A DNA stretch of 64,000 bases, taken from NCBI RefSeq assembly GCF_900101495.1, contig NZ_FMUS01000007.1, positions 89,519-153,518 of the forward strand, written 5' to 3'. This DNA comes from Alkaliphilus peptidifermentans DSM 18978 (GTDB lineage: Bacteria; Bacillota; Clostridia; Peptostreptococcales; Natronincolaceae). Position 1 is the stretch's first letter; each line of letters starts with the position of its first letter. Under the pieces are notes generated by a model that was not told the origin of the DNA, searched no databases, and saw only the letters and a program-made list of their open reading frames with translations. Shown piece by piece: positions 52,333-61,770 of this stretch. The position numbers and the translations under genes were made by a program.

Positions 52333-52359
52333 AAACAACAGGATTATTTCCTGTTGTTT
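52333..52359. terminator. Bidirectional terminator between splB and the UPF0173 gene
   Basis: Ten-pair perfect stem (52333-52342 with 52350-52359), A-rich left, T-rich right flank. Confidence 0.85.
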
Positions 52360-53029
52360 AAAATTCAAATACATCTCCAGCCTCTAAAAGTTTAACTTCA
52401 GAATTTGCAACCTTTTCTTTGAAGTTGAGTGGCTCAGCAGATATAATTGGGAATGTATTATAATGCATTGGTATGGTAACCTTTGGTCGTATAAATTTAA
52501 CAGCCTCTATAGCATCCTCAATATCCATTGTAAAGTTGCCTCCAATAGGTATAAGGGCAACATCTATGTTTTCTTTTGAAAGGAGCTGCATATCCATGGT
52601 GAGGCCAGTATCTCCGGCATGGTAAAGCTTTTTACCTGCAACATCAATAACAAAACCACATGGACTTCCTCCATATATTATTTCATCCTTGGTTATAATA
52701 CCAGAACCATGAAGGGCTGGAGTCATTTTAACCTTACCGAAATCTAGAGTAGCCCTTCCTCCAATATGCATTGCATGACATTCAATATCATATTTACTTA
52801 AGTATTGAGCTATTTCAAAATTACAGATCACCTGTGCTCCAGATTCCTTAGAAATGTTTATTGTGTCTCCAAGATGATCACCGTGGCCATGGGTAACGAA
52901 AATATGAGTTAAGTCTTTTTTGTTAAATAAAGGGTTTTCTAAAGGGTTTGGTATAAAGGGATCTATAATACCCTTAATTCCCTCCGCTTCAAAATAAAAG
53001 GCAGAATGACCCAAAAATTGTAGCTTCAT
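52358..53029 (-). CDS. UPF0173 metal-dependent hydrolase (metallo-beta-lactamase fold)
   Basis: A 223-residue protein with the metal motif THGHGDHLGD (about 47-56), GDTGLTMDM and PMHYNTFP at the end, the UPF0173/YtkL layout. A role in hydrolysing an as yet undefined substrate is likely. AGGAGGGA precedes the ATG. It is a single gene facing splB. Confidence 0.9.
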   Translation of the reverse strand: MKLQFLGHSAFYFEAEGIKGIIDPFIPNPLENPLFNKKDLTHIFVTHGHGDHLGDTINISKESGAQVICNFEIAQYLSKYDIECHAMHIGGRATLDFGKVKMTPALHGSGIITKDEIIYGGSPCGFVIDVAGKKLYHAGDTGLTMDMQLLSKENIDVALIPIGGNFTMDIEDAIEAVKFIRPKVTIPMHYNTFPIISAEPLNFKEKVANSEVKLLEAGDVFEF

Positions 53030-53094
53030 AAATAATCCCTCCTATAAAAATATAATTATATTATATCAAATGATAGGAAAAAAATGTAATAATA

Positions 53095-54480
53095 TTATAT
53101 AGAGGCCTCCATGTTATTTGAAGACAATTCTTTTCTTAATTGCTTAACCATATACGCCATTAAAGAAGTAGAAACAATTATAGTAAGGGAGTTTGATAAT
53201 GCAGTACCATACCATACCCCATTTAACCCATATAACTTCATAAAGATAAGTATTGCAGGTATTTTCAATATAAATAATCTAGTAAAATGACAAAACATAC
53301 TGTAGAAGCCTTTTCCTAAACCTTGGAAGGTGCAGGACAAAGTTATATCAATTCCTATAAAGAAGTAGGTCCATGTAATAATTCTAAGATATGAAGAACC
53401 AATTCTTAGTATTTCAGCATCATCTGTAAAAATCCTTAAGAAGAAGGTTGGATATAAGGTGAATAGCCCACCTACTATAGCCATAAAAACAGCAGAGATT
53501 TTTGCTGTTAACAAAACTGTTTCTTTTAACCTTTTATAATCCTTTCGGCCATAGTTATAGCCAATCATAGGTATAAAGCCACTCATTATACCAAATATAG
53601 GCATAAAGGCAAGGGATTCAAGTCTATTGGCTATTCCCAATGTACCTATGGTAACATCACCATATTGAGCTAAAATACGGTTAACAATCATGGCACTTAC
53701 ATTCATGCCTAATTGACCTAAAGAAGTTGGGATGCCTATCCTATATATACTAACTATGTGATTCATATCTATCTTAAAATTACTCATAGACAAGTTCAAT
53801 TGAGTTTTTCCCTTTATAATGTAATAGAATACATAGAAAAAAGAAAAAACCTTTGCCAATAACGTTGCTATGGCTGCCCCTTTTACTCCAAGTGAAGGAA
53901 TAAAACCAAAACCAAAAATAAAGATAGGGTCCAACACAATATTGATAATTGTAGAAATAATCATGGAGTTCATAGGAGTTACATGATCACCCTCAGCCCT
54001 CAAAATACCACTGAGTGAAATATTTAGAAAGATAAAAAAGGTCCCTATGATTATATAGGTCATATAGTCAGTAGCTAAGGGTAAGGTTTGAGCAGAAGCT
54101 CCCAGTAGCTTGAATATATCCTTAATAAAAACTAGTCCTACAGCAGTAATTAATAGGCTAACGAAGCATGAAATAAAAATTCCCTGCCGACCTATTTGAC
54201 TGGCTTTATCTACATCCCCCATACCAAGGTTTTTGGATATTAAAGCAGTTAAACCCATAGAAGTACCATTTGCTAAGGCAATTATCATAAACTGAATAGG
54301 AAATGCAATGGAGACAGCAGCAATAGCCTCCTGTCCAAGTCTACTCACAAATATGGTATCAACAATGTTAAAACCAGTTTGAAATAGCATTGCAATAATA
54401 GCAGGAATAGACACCTTTAAAAGGGTTGTGAGGATCTTTCCAGATCCCATATCTACGTTTCTATTTTGGTATATTTTCAT
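53095..54480 (-). CDS. MATE family efflux transporter
   Basis: A 461-residue polytopic protein of the multidrug MATE type (TGFNIVDTIFVSRLGQEAIA, SLGQLGMNVSAM and IGYNYGRKDYKR). The ATG at 54480 is chosen because AAGGAG precedes it at seven bases; an ATG 18 bases earlier has none. It is divergent from the HD protein gene. The substrate is unknown. Confidence 0.9.
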   Translation of the reverse strand: MKIYQNRNVDMGSGKILTTLLKVSIPAIIAMLFQTGFNIVDTIFVSRLGQEAIAAVSIAFPIQFMIIALANGTSMGLTALISKNLGMGDVDKASQIGRQGIFISCFVSLLITAVGLVFIKDIFKLLGASAQTLPLATDYMTYIIIGTFFIFLNISLSGILRAEGDHVTPMNSMIISTIINIVLDPIFIFGFGFIPSLGVKGAAIATLLAKVFSFFYVFYYIIKGKTQLNLSMSNFKIDMNHIVSIYRIGIPTSLGQLGMNVSAMIVNRILAQYGDVTIGTLGIANRLESLAFMPIFGIMSGFIPMIGYNYGRKDYKRLKETVLLTAKISAVFMAIVGGLFTLYPTFFLRIFTDDAEILRIGSSYLRIITWTYFFIGIDITLSCTFQGLGKGFYSMFCHFTRLFILKIPAILIFMKLYGLNGVWYGTALSNSLTIIVSTSLMAYMVKQLRKELSSNNMEASI

Positions 54481-54628
54481 AAAGTAGCTCCTTATCACAA
54501 GTAAAATAGATAAACTGATCTAAATAGACTAATTAAAGTATAATATGCAATTGTAATCCAGTCAAATTATAAGTATAATAGTTAAAAACAATTACAAAAT
54601 AATGAAAAATGAATAGGAGGAATAAAGG

Positions 54629-55195
54629 TTGAATAGAGAAGAAGCTTTTGAAATATTAAAGAAATATGTAAAATCTGATAGTTTAATAAAGCATGCCTTG
54701 GCAGTGGAGGCTGGAATGATAGGGTATGGAGGTTTACTAAAGGAGGATGTGGAAAAGTGGTCTATAACTGGCTTAATACATGATATTGATTATGAAATGT
54801 ATCCAAATGAACATCCCTATAAAGGACAAGAAATATTAAAAAGTGAGGGCTTTGATGAAGACATTATTTACGCAGTTAAAGGACATGCTGATTATACTGA
54901 AACAGACAGGGTTAGCAGTTTAGACAAGGGGTTATATGCAGTTGACGAGCTGGCCAGTTTTATAGTGGCATGTGTTTTAGTAAGACCCTCAAGAAGCTTC
55001 GATGACCTAGAAGTAAAATCCGTGAAGAAAAAAATAAAGGATAAAGCCTTTGCTAAGGGTGTCGATAGGGATTTAATTAAAAAATCTGCCGAAGAATTTG
55101 ATATGGATTTAACTATACATATTGAAAACATGATTGGATTCTTAAAGAATAGAGAGAAAGAACTAAAGGAAATGGGTTACAGCTTGATAGAGTAG
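54629..55195 (+). CDS. HD domain (HDIG-type) phosphohydrolase
   Basis: A 188-residue protein with KHALAVEAGM (metal His), GLIHDIDYE (HD), KGHADY and a helical C-terminus, typical of small HD hydrolases thought to act on nucleotides or nucleic acid ends. The TTG start follows AGGAGG at eight bases. It has its own terminator. No second-messenger domain is fused, so it is not a c-di-GMP HD-GYP enzyme. Confidence 0.82.
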   Translation: MNREEAFEILKKYVKSDSLIKHALAVEAGMIGYGGLLKEDVEKWSITGLIHDIDYEMYPNEHPYKGQEILKSEGFDEDIIYAVKGHADYTETDRVSSLDKGLYAVDELASFIVACVLVRPSRSFDDLEVKSVKKKIKDKAFAKGVDRDLIKKSAEEFDMDLTIHIENMIGFLKNREKELKEMGYSLIE

Positions 55196-55220
55196 ATGTA
55201 AGGAAATATATAGATATATG

Positions 55221-55262
55221 AAACAAGGGAAGGCGCAGATGCTGACCCTTGTTTTATTTTTC
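55221..55262 (+). terminator. Terminator of the HD gene
   Basis: Nine-pair AAACAAGGG/CCCTTGTTT stem (55221-55229 with 55246-55254) followed by a T-rich run. Confidence 0.85.
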
Positions 55263-55288
55263 TATAAAAAAAATAACAGTTGGTTAAG

Positions 55289-55338
55289 CTAACATGCTTT
55301 TAACAATCGATTAACGGTTCCATAACAAACCATAAGAA
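55289..55338 (+). promoter_or_regulatory. Pho box upstream of pstS (PhoP-type repeats)
   Basis: Five TTAACA-like hexamers lie at exact 11-base steps: CTAACA (55289), TTAACA (55300), TTAACG (55311), ATAACA (55322) and TAAGAA (55333). This matches the TT(A/T/C)ACA repeats with five-base spacers bound by PhoP in Bacillus. A TATATT at 55348 could be the -10. Confidence 0.85.
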
Positions 55339-55401
55339 TAAATAATGTATATTAATATTTGTAAGGAAGAAAAAACATAATCCAATAGGAGGTTTTATTC
55401 A

Positions 55402-56412
55402 ATGTTAAAAAGAGTATTTCTATTTTTATTAGTTGGTATATTGGCATTATCTGCAGTAGCATGTGGCGGAAATGAAGAGCAGACTACAACTGGAAACTCA
55501 GAGCAACAAGGACAACAAGAGGAACAAACCACAAAGCTTCAAGGTGCTGTTATAGTTGACGGGTCAGGTACAGTATATCCTTTAATGGCTCATATAGCTG
55601 AAGAATACATGACAACAAAAGAAGCAAATGTAAGCGTTCAAGTAGGACGTGCAGGATCAAGTGCTGGATTTAAAAAATTTATACCTGGTGAGTTGGACTT
55701 TGCTGATGCTTCAAGAGCAATTAAAAAGGAAGAAGTAGAACAGCTGGAAGAAAGAGGATTAAAGCTAGGAGAAGATATATTAGAATTCAAATTAGCGCTA
55801 GATGGATTAACTATGGTAATCAATAAAGATAACGATTGGGCAAAAGAAATGACCGCTGAAGAAGTTGTTAATATGTATCTTTCTGGAACATATAGAGCAG
55901 ACGACAAAGTACTATGGTCTGATATTAGACCTGAGTGGCCTAAAGAAGAAATTAAGTTTTACGGACCTAATGAAAACCATGGAACATATGAATTTTTCTG
56001 GGAAGTAATACTAGGTAAGCAAGATATAGTTAAAACAGCTAACCTACAACAAGAATACCCAACACTAGTAGATTTGGTTTCTAGAGATAAAAATGCAATT
56101 GCCTTCTTCGGATTTGGATATTATGTTAATAACACTGATAAGCTTAGAGCTGTAAAAATAGACTTTGGTAATGGGCCAGTAGAACCTACTTTAGAAACAA
56201 TAGGTGAAGATTTACCCTATGCAGGATTCACAAGACCAGTATTCACTTATTTAAATGCTCAATATGCCAGTGAAAAGCCTCAAGTACTGGACTTTGCTAA
56301 ATATGTAGTATCTCCACAAGGTGCTGCAAGATTAGCCGGAGAGAATGGATTTGCTCCACTACCTGCAGCACAGTATCAAGAGTATTTAAAACAGTTAGAA
56401 ACAATTAAGTAA
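55402..56412 (+). CDS. pstS: Phosphate ABC transporter substrate-binding lipoprotein
   Basis: A 336-residue lipoprotein. The signal ends in LSAVAC (Cys21), followed by a polar Gln/Glu linker. The binding domain has the PBP pattern DGSGTVYPLMAHIAEEY, RAGSSAGFKKF and FADASRAI for phosphate, and ENHGTYEFF. First gene of pstSCAB-phoU with the Pho box ahead and a stem-loop behind. It binds phosphate outside the membrane for import. AGGAGG lies before the start. Confidence 0.95.
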   Translation: MLKRVFLFLLVGILALSAVACGGNEEQTTTGNSEQQGQQEEQTTKLQGAVIVDGSGTVYPLMAHIAEEYMTTKEANVSVQVGRAGSSAGFKKFIPGELDFADASRAIKKEEVEQLEERGLKLGEDILEFKLALDGLTMVINKDNDWAKEMTAEEVVNMYLSGTYRADDKVLWSDIRPEWPKEEIKFYGPNENHGTYEFFWEVILGKQDIVKTANLQQEYPTLVDLVSRDKNAIAFFGFGYYVNNTDKLRAVKIDFGNGPVEPTLETIGEDLPYAGFTRPVFTYLNAQYASEKPQVLDFAKYVVSPQGAARLAGENGFAPLPAAQYQEYLKQLETIK

Positions 56413-56429
56413 TAATTAATAGACCCATT

Positions 56430-56465
56430 CTTTAAGATGAGAAGCCACTTCTTCTCATCTTAAAG
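56430..56465 (+). terminator. Intercistronic hairpin between pstS and pstC
   Basis: A fifteen-pair perfect stem (56430-56444 with 56451-56465) with no T run. It is likely to stabilise or separate the pstS message so more binding protein is made than permease. Confidence 0.75.
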
Positions 56466-56531
56466 TTGTTTATCACTTATGAATAAAAGGTAGGCGTAGG
56501 TATTACTAATTTACTAGAGAGGATAATTAAA

Positions 56532-57458
56532 ATGGAAAAGGTTACTGGTGTCAGAGAAATAATTAAGAATAATTTTAATTCTAATAAGGGTAGACTCATG
56601 GAAAAAGTAATGCCTAAGGCTTTTCTGCTGGCGGCTTCTATATCAATAATTACAACAATTGGTATTGCATTTACTTTAGTCTTCGATGCCTATAAGTTCT
56701 TTAGTAAAGTGCCTTTTAAAGATATATTTAGTACAAGATTAGCACCTTTAGCTTCAACCCCTGCTTTTGGAATACTACCATTGATAAATGGTACCATTAT
56801 AATAGCTTTAATAGCCATGTCTGTAGCTATTCCTGTAGGATTAACTTCAGCTATATATTTAAGCGAATATGCCTCTGAAAATATAAGAAGAACCTTGAAG
56901 CCAATTATGGAGGTGTTAGCAGGTATTCCAACAATTGTATATGGTTTTTTTGCTTACTCCTTCGTTACTCCATTATTAATGAAGGCGATTCCTAGCCTAG
57001 AGGCTAAAAATGCTCTAAGTCCTGGAATAGTAATGGGAATAATGATTATACCTTTAGTTGCTTCATTGTCTGAGGATGCCATGAATTCTGTTCCAAACTC
57101 TTTAAGGGAAGGAGCACTTGCATTAGGGTCTACTAAGCTGGAAGTGGCATTGAAGGTTATTGTACCAGCAGGCTTTTCAGGAATAATAGCATCCTTTGTT
57201 TTAGGGATTTCCCGTGCTGTAGGAGAAACCATGATTGTGGCAATTGCAAGTGGCAGCTCTAAAAATTTTACATTTGATATAACAAAATCGATGCAAACCA
57301 TGACTGCCTACATTGTAGAATTTACCAGTGGAGATGCAGGAAGCGGAACTCTTGGTTATTACAGTCTATATGCAGTGGGACTATTGTTATTTATATTTAC
57401 CCTCCTGATGAACCTGTTGGCACAGTATATCTCTAAAAGATATAGAGAGGAGTACTAA
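56532..57458 (+). CDS. pstC: Phosphate ABC transporter permease PstC
   Basis: A 308-residue permease with six helices, carrying the typical EAA-like loop (SVPNSLREGALALGSTKLE) that contacts PstB. The long hydrophilic N-terminus before the first helix is common in PstC. One base separates it from pstA. GAGAGGA precedes the start. Confidence 0.95.
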   Translation: MEKVTGVREIIKNNFNSNKGRLMEKVMPKAFLLAASISIITTIGIAFTLVFDAYKFFSKVPFKDIFSTRLAPLASTPAFGILPLINGTIIIALIAMSVAIPVGLTSAIYLSEYASENIRRTLKPIMEVLAGIPTIVYGFFAYSFVTPLLMKAIPSLEAKNALSPGIVMGIMIIPLVASLSEDAMNSVPNSLREGALALGSTKLEVALKVIVPAGFSGIIASFVLGISRAVGETMIVAIASGSSKNFTFDITKSMQTMTAYIVEFTSGDAGSGTLGYYSLYAVGLLLFIFTLLMNLLAQYISKRYREEY

Positions 57459-57459
57459 A

Positions 57460-58377
57460 ATGAGCTATCAAATAGAAGATAAAGGGGAATTAAAAACTCT
57501 TTTAAATATAGAGACAAAGAAGTCTAATATGACTAGACGTATTATACTAGATCGAATAGCCCGTAATATTTTTCTAATATCAACCATATTTGCCCTACTT
57601 GTATTGGGAATTTTGATATATAAAATATGGGTCGATAGTGTAGGGTGGTTAAATTTTAAATTTTTAACCAGCAATCTTTCGATTTTTCCCCATAAGGCAG
57701 GGATATGGGGTGCTATTGTGGGTAGCTTTTTACTAATGGCAATTGTAGCCCCTGTAACAATAACTTTGGGGGTATCAACGGCAGTATATTTAGAAGAATA
57801 TGCAATCAAAGGCAAATTACAATCCCTTATAAAAATGAATATTTCTAATTTAGCGGGAGTCCCCTCGGTTATATTTGGTTTATTAGGATTAACGGTATTT
57901 GCAAGGTTATTAAACTTGGGTTCTAGCATTTTAGCTGGAGGGTTAACTATGTCACTACTGGTACTTCCAATTGTTGTTGTAGCTAGTCAAGAAGCTATTA
58001 GATCTGTCCCAAGTTTTTTAAGGGATGCCTCCTATGCTATGGGTGCCACCAAATGGACAACAATAAGAAAGGTTGTACTACCAGTGGCGCTGCCGGGTAT
58101 ATTAACAGGCTCTATACTTGCACTTTCAAGAGCAATAGGGGAAACAGCACCATTGGTTGTACTTGGCATACCCACCCTAATACTAAGAATACCATCAAGT
58201 ATAATGGATAATTTTACTGCCCTCCCTATTCAAGTATACTATTGGACATTAGACGCAGTTTTAACTCGAGAGTACGCCAATCTTGCTGCTGCAACAATAG
58301 TAGTACTAATGCTTATGCTGGCTATTATGAATTCTACTGCAATTATTATTAGAAATAAATTTCAAAAGAGATACTAG
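57460..58377 (+). CDS. pstA: Phosphate ABC transporter permease PstA
   Basis: A 305-residue permease, six helices, with the EAA loop [19 protein letters not shown] and [13 protein letters not shown] near the end. It pairs with PstC. The start overlaps no gene but follows at one base; GGAG in the end of pstC provides the ribosome site. Confidence 0.95.
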   Translation: MSYQIEDKGELKTLLNIETKKSNMTRRIILDRIARNIFLISTIFALLVLGILIYKIWVDSVGWLNFKFLTSNLSIFPHKAGIWGAIVGSFLLMAIVAPVTITLGVSTAVYLEEYAIKGKLQSLIKMNISNLAGVPSVIFGLLGLTVFARLLNLGSSILAGGLTMSLLVLPIVVVASQEAIRSVPSFLRDASYAMGATKWTTIRKVVLPVALPGILTGSILALSRAIGETAPLVVLGIPTLILRIPSSIMDNFTALPIQVYYWTLDAVLTREYANLAAATIVVLMLMLAIMNSTAIIIRNKFQKRY

Positions 58378-58394
58378 AAAAGGAGGGTTTTACT

Positions 58395-59171
58395 TTGACA
58401 AACAAATTGATTGACAAGAGGACAATTTTTAAAATAAAGGATTTAAATCTATGGTATGGAAATGATCAAGCATTAAAGGGGCTAAACTATGATATAAATG
58501 AGCATGATGTTACCGCCATAATTGGGCCATCAGGATGTGGTAAATCCACCTTTATTAAGACTCTCAATAGGATGGTGGAGCTAATTCCCAGTGTAAGAAC
58601 TTCGGGTGAAATCCTTTATAATGAAACTAATATCTTTAGTAAATCATTTAGGGTGGAAGAATTAAGAACAAAGGTAGGAATGGTATTTCAAAAACCCAAC
58701 CCATTTCCAAAGTCCATATATGAAAATGTTGTATACGGGGCTAAAGTTCATGGAATCAAGAATAAATCTCAGCTAATGGAAATAGCAGAAACAAGTCTTA
58801 GAAGTGCAGCTCTATGGGATGAAGTAAAGGATAGATTAAATAGCAATGCCTATGGTTTATCTGGGGGGCAGCAACAAAGGTTATGTATTGCCAGATGTCT
58901 AGCAATTCAACCAGAGGTATTGTTGATGGATGAGCCAACATCGGCTCTTGATCCAATTGCTACTGCAAAAATAGAAGAGTTGATTGTTGAGTTAAAAAAG
59001 GAGTATACTATTGTTATAGTAACCCACTCAATGCAGCAGGCTGCAAGAATTTCTGATGAAACAGCATTTTTTCTATTGGGAGAACTAATAGAAGCTGGGA
59101 ATACTAAGACTATTTTCACAACTCCAAGGGATAAACGAACAGAAGATTATATCACAGGTCGTTTTGGTTAA
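58395..59171 (+). CDS. pstB: Phosphate ABC transporter ATP-binding protein
   Basis: A 258-residue ATPase with Walker [10 protein letters not shown], signature [14 protein letters not shown] and Walker [13 protein letters not shown]. The sequence [18 protein letters not shown] is the Pst-specific Q-loop block. The start is TTG behind AGGAGGG. Confidence 0.97.
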   Translation: MTNKLIDKRTIFKIKDLNLWYGNDQALKGLNYDINEHDVTAIIGPSGCGKSTFIKTLNRMVELIPSVRTSGEILYNETNIFSKSFRVEELRTKVGMVFQKPNPFPKSIYENVVYGAKVHGIKNKSQLMEIAETSLRSAALWDEVKDRLNSNAYGLSGGQQQRLCIARCLAIQPEVLLMDEPTSALDPIATAKIEELIVELKKEYTIVIVTHSMQQAARISDETAFFLLGELIEAGNTKTIFTTPRDKRTEDYITGRFG

Positions 59172-59187
59172 GAGGGGAGAGAGGAAA

Positions 59188-59838
59188 ATGAGAAAGAACT
59201 TTATAACTCAATTGGAAGAACTAAATATTAAGCTTTTAAAAATGGGTGCTATGGTACAGGAAATAATAGATGTTTCTGTAAAGGCTCTGGCAAAACAAGA
59301 TATTGAGTTGGCAAGAAAAGTATATGAAATGGATGACGAAATCGACAAGATAGAATTGGAAATTGAGATGGATTGCATGAATCTTATAGCATTACAACAG
59401 CCTATGGCCAGAGATTTAAGGGTTATTGCTACAGTATTGAAGATAATCACAGATCTCGAACGAATGGGTGATCATGCGGTAAATATAGCAAAGGTCACAT
59501 TGGAAATTGGTGATGAACCATTGGTTAAGCCCCTAATTGATATCCCTAAAATGGCTAAATTAGCACAAAATATGGTTAGAAAAAGCTTGAATTCATTTAT
59601 GAAATTGGATGTCATGCTTGCTGAGGAAGTAGCCCATGATGATGAAGATGTAGATTTACTTTATGAATATATATATACTGAGCTAATAGATATGATGATA
59701 GACAACCCCAATATAGTGAAGCAAGCCACGAAGCTTCTATTTATAGGACGTTATCTTGAAAGGATTGCTGATCACGCTACAAATATAGGAGAAAGGGTTA
59801 TATATATTGTTACTGGTGAAAATATAGAAATTAACTAA
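59188..59838 (+). CDS. phoU: Phosphate-specific transport regulator PhoU
   Basis: A 216-residue all-helical protein with two PhoU repeats (QPMARDLRVIATVLKIITDLERMGDHA and ATKLLFIGRYLERIADHATN), the second being the metal-binding E/DxxxD-type motif. It couples PstSCAB and the phosphate sensor kinase. The ATG at 59188 is chosen because GAGAGAGG lies upstream; the pstB end overlaps an earlier GTG frame. Last gene of the operon, no phoP/phoR beside it. Confidence 0.95.
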   Translation: MRKNFITQLEELNIKLLKMGAMVQEIIDVSVKALAKQDIELARKVYEMDDEIDKIELEIEMDCMNLIALQQPMARDLRVIATVLKIITDLERMGDHAVNIAKVTLEIGDEPLVKPLIDIPKMAKLAQNMVRKSLNSFMKLDVMLAEEVAHDDEDVDLLYEYIYTELIDMMIDNPNIVKQATKLLFIGRYLERIADHATNIGERVIYIVTGENIEIN

Positions 59839-59844
59839 TAATAA

Positions 59845-60044
59845 AAGGACCTGACTTGCGTCAGGTCCTCAGGTTGATGACAAAGTCATCAAAATGCAGA
59901 CTGATCAAAAAACCGCAGATTCAAGGCGCAAGAAAACCTAGCGACTGCAGCGTATACGTAATACGTAAGGGTGCTAGGTTTTCGAAGCAACGAAGAAGAT
60001 GGGGGTTTTTCATCAGTCTAAGGACCTGACTTGCGTCAGGTCCT
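59845..60044. repeat. Palindromic intergenic element between two identical 25-base hairpins
   Basis: The exact 25-base sequence at 59845-59869 recurs at 60020-60044. Each is a ten-pair hairpin, AGGACCTGAC with GTCAGGTCCT, loop TTGC. Between them lie a short palindrome (TTGATGAC-AAA-GTCATCAA, 59874-59892) and a 122-base imperfect inverted repeat, 59898-60019. Its arms share AGACTGAT/ATCAGTCT, AAAAACC/GGTTTTT and AAAACCTAGC/GCTAGGTTTT, and its center is CGTAT-ACGTA-ATACG (59951-59965). It has no ORF. The layout resembles a MITE-like insertion into a terminator hairpin with duplication of the site, or a structured RNA. Confidence 0.85.
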
Positions 60045-60058
60045 TTATACACTAAATA

Positions 60059-61447
60059 TTATTTAGCTTTATCTAAAGCATTCTTAATTGCATTTTTAGC
60101 GCCATCTGCAGATTCTGTTGCACCAGACATACCATCAATACCATCAACCTGTGATATTGTTTCAAGAGTTATGCCAAGTTTGTTTGCAGCATCTACAACC
60201 TGTTGAGCAGAAACATCACCGTAACCAGCTGTTTGAGTCTTTGCAGCAAGTGCTTTATCAAGCTCTACTTTAGTAACCTTTCCGTCTTTTACAGTAACAG
60301 TTACTCTAATAATACTGCCATCATAGCCTTCTTTATAGCCCTTTGCCTCACCAACATATGTGCCATCCTTTAATGCTGGCTTTTGCTCTTGTGGTTTTTC
60401 TTCTGTCTTTGTTTCTTCAGGTTTTTTGGTTTCTTCAGGTTTTTCTTCTACCTTAGCTTCTTCAACAACCTCTTCTTCAACTACTTCCTCAAGGTTAATG
60501 GTACCATTTGCTAAAGCAGCTATTACAGCATTTATTGTGCCTTCACTAGACTTAGTTGCTCCAGTAATAGCATCAATTGAAGTGGATTGAAACTCAATAA
60601 TTTTAGCTATTGTGTTTTCGGCAGCAGTGTCTCCAATAGAAGGAGTATCGCTTATTTCTAATACCTCTATAGATACTATTTTACTGTCGATAACCTCAAC
60701 TCTTACCTTGATGTCACCATCATTACTAAAGCCCTTTGCAGAACCTTCATAGATACCATCGCTAAATGTCATAGGTTCTGGTGCTAGGGCAGCTACATCC
60801 TCTGATGACTTTTCAAGTCCTAAAGCAACCCTTACTGCTTGAATGGTTCCATTGCTTGAAGCTGTCGCACCAGTAACTATATCTACTTCTGTAGACTGTG
60901 TTTCAACTATTGAATCGATTATAGCTTTAGCAGCGTCATCTCCAAATCCTGGAGTATCATTGATTTCCAAGAGCTCGATAGAAATAATCTTGCCGCCAGC
61001 TACTTCAACTTTAACTTTAATGTCGCCACCATAACCATCGCCAATTCCCTCATGGACTCCATCTGGGTACCCAGTACCACCTGATGCTTTCACCAATGCC
61101 ATGTTTATTGCTTCGATAGTACCGTTACTAGAAGCGGTGGCACCAGATATAACATCTACCTCAGTAGACTGGCTTGCAATTACACTATCAATAACTTGAT
61201 TAGCAGCATCATCGCCTAAACCAGGAGTATCATTAATCTCTACTAAATCAATAGCAGAAATTTTGCCCCCTTGGATGGTTACAGCAACTGTAATTTCGCC
61301 ACCATAGCCCTGTCCTGTACCTGTATAAGTACCATCAATATAACCAGCAGCTTCAGTAGGGGTTCTCATTAAAAACATCCCACCTGCTACTATAGCTATT
61401 GCCAGAAGAGGCAATAAAAAAATCGCTATTTTTTGTTGTTTATCCAA
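60059..61447 (-). CDS. Membrane-anchored protein with four FMN-binding domains
   Basis: A 462-residue protein. An N-terminal hydrophobic segment (about 8-28) anchors or exports it. Four FMN_bind-like domains follow at about 36-120, 127-210, 229-312 and 360-462, the first three nearly duplicate, with an acidic Glu/Lys/Pro linker (about 320-358) before the last. Each carries the ApbE flavinylation motif (S/T)GAT, so Thr104, Thr195, Thr298 and Thr444 may all carry FMN. It should move electrons outside the cell membrane. The TTG at 61447 is used because AGGAGG sits ahead; a GTG nine bases earlier overlaps that site. Confidence 0.85.
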   Translation of the reverse strand: MDKQQKIAIFLLPLLAIAIVAGGMFLMRTPTEAAGYIDGTYTGTGQGYGGEITVAVTIQGGKISAIDLVEINDTPGLGDDAANQVIDSVIASQSTEVDVISGATASSNGTIEAINMALVKASGGTGYPDGVHEGIGDGYGGDIKVKVEVAGGKIISIELLEINDTPGFGDDAAKAIIDSIVETQSTEVDIVTGATASSNGTIQAVRVALGLEKSSEDVAALAPEPMTFSDGIYEGSAKGFSNDGDIKVRVEVIDSKIVSIEVLEISDTPSIGDTAAENTIAKIIEFQSTSIDAITGATKSSEGTINAVIAALANGTINLEEVVEEEVVEEAKVEEKPEETKKPEETKTEEKPQEQKPALKDGTYVGEAKGYKEGYDGSIIRVTVTVKDGKVTKVELDKALAAKTQTAGYGDVSAQQVVDAANKLGITLETISQVDGIDGMSGATESADGAKNAIKNALDKAK

Positions 61448-61711
61448 ACAAAACACCTCCTATAAATATACCAATTATATAATACCACATTGCTGTTAAA
61501 ATTGAAACATTATTTGTTAATATTCATACTATGGAAATAATGTATATTTAATAACAAACAAGTAAAATAAACACCAATATCATTTGTGTTAGTTTATGAC
61601 AATAAGTAGCTTCTATACAAGGTTAATTTAAGTACTTTAAGCATCATACTTTTGACATATACCCAATGATTACTGCAAATAACAATAAAATAGTGAGTAT
61701 TTAACAATAGA

Positions 61712-61739
61712 AAAAGCAGCCTCCTAAGAAGCTGCTTTT
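61712..61739 (-). terminator. Terminator of nhaC
   Basis: Nine-pair AAAAGCAGC/GCTGCTTTT stem (61712-61720 with 61731-61739), T-rich on the minus-strand side. Confidence 0.8.
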
Positions 61740-61770
61740 ACAAATCCCTTTATAGGATATTTTGCTTTAA

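Noticed and set aside
57468..57929. Minus-strand open frame of 153 codons within pstA
   Set aside because: Antisense to a well-conserved permease, no ribosome site, protein-like features absent.
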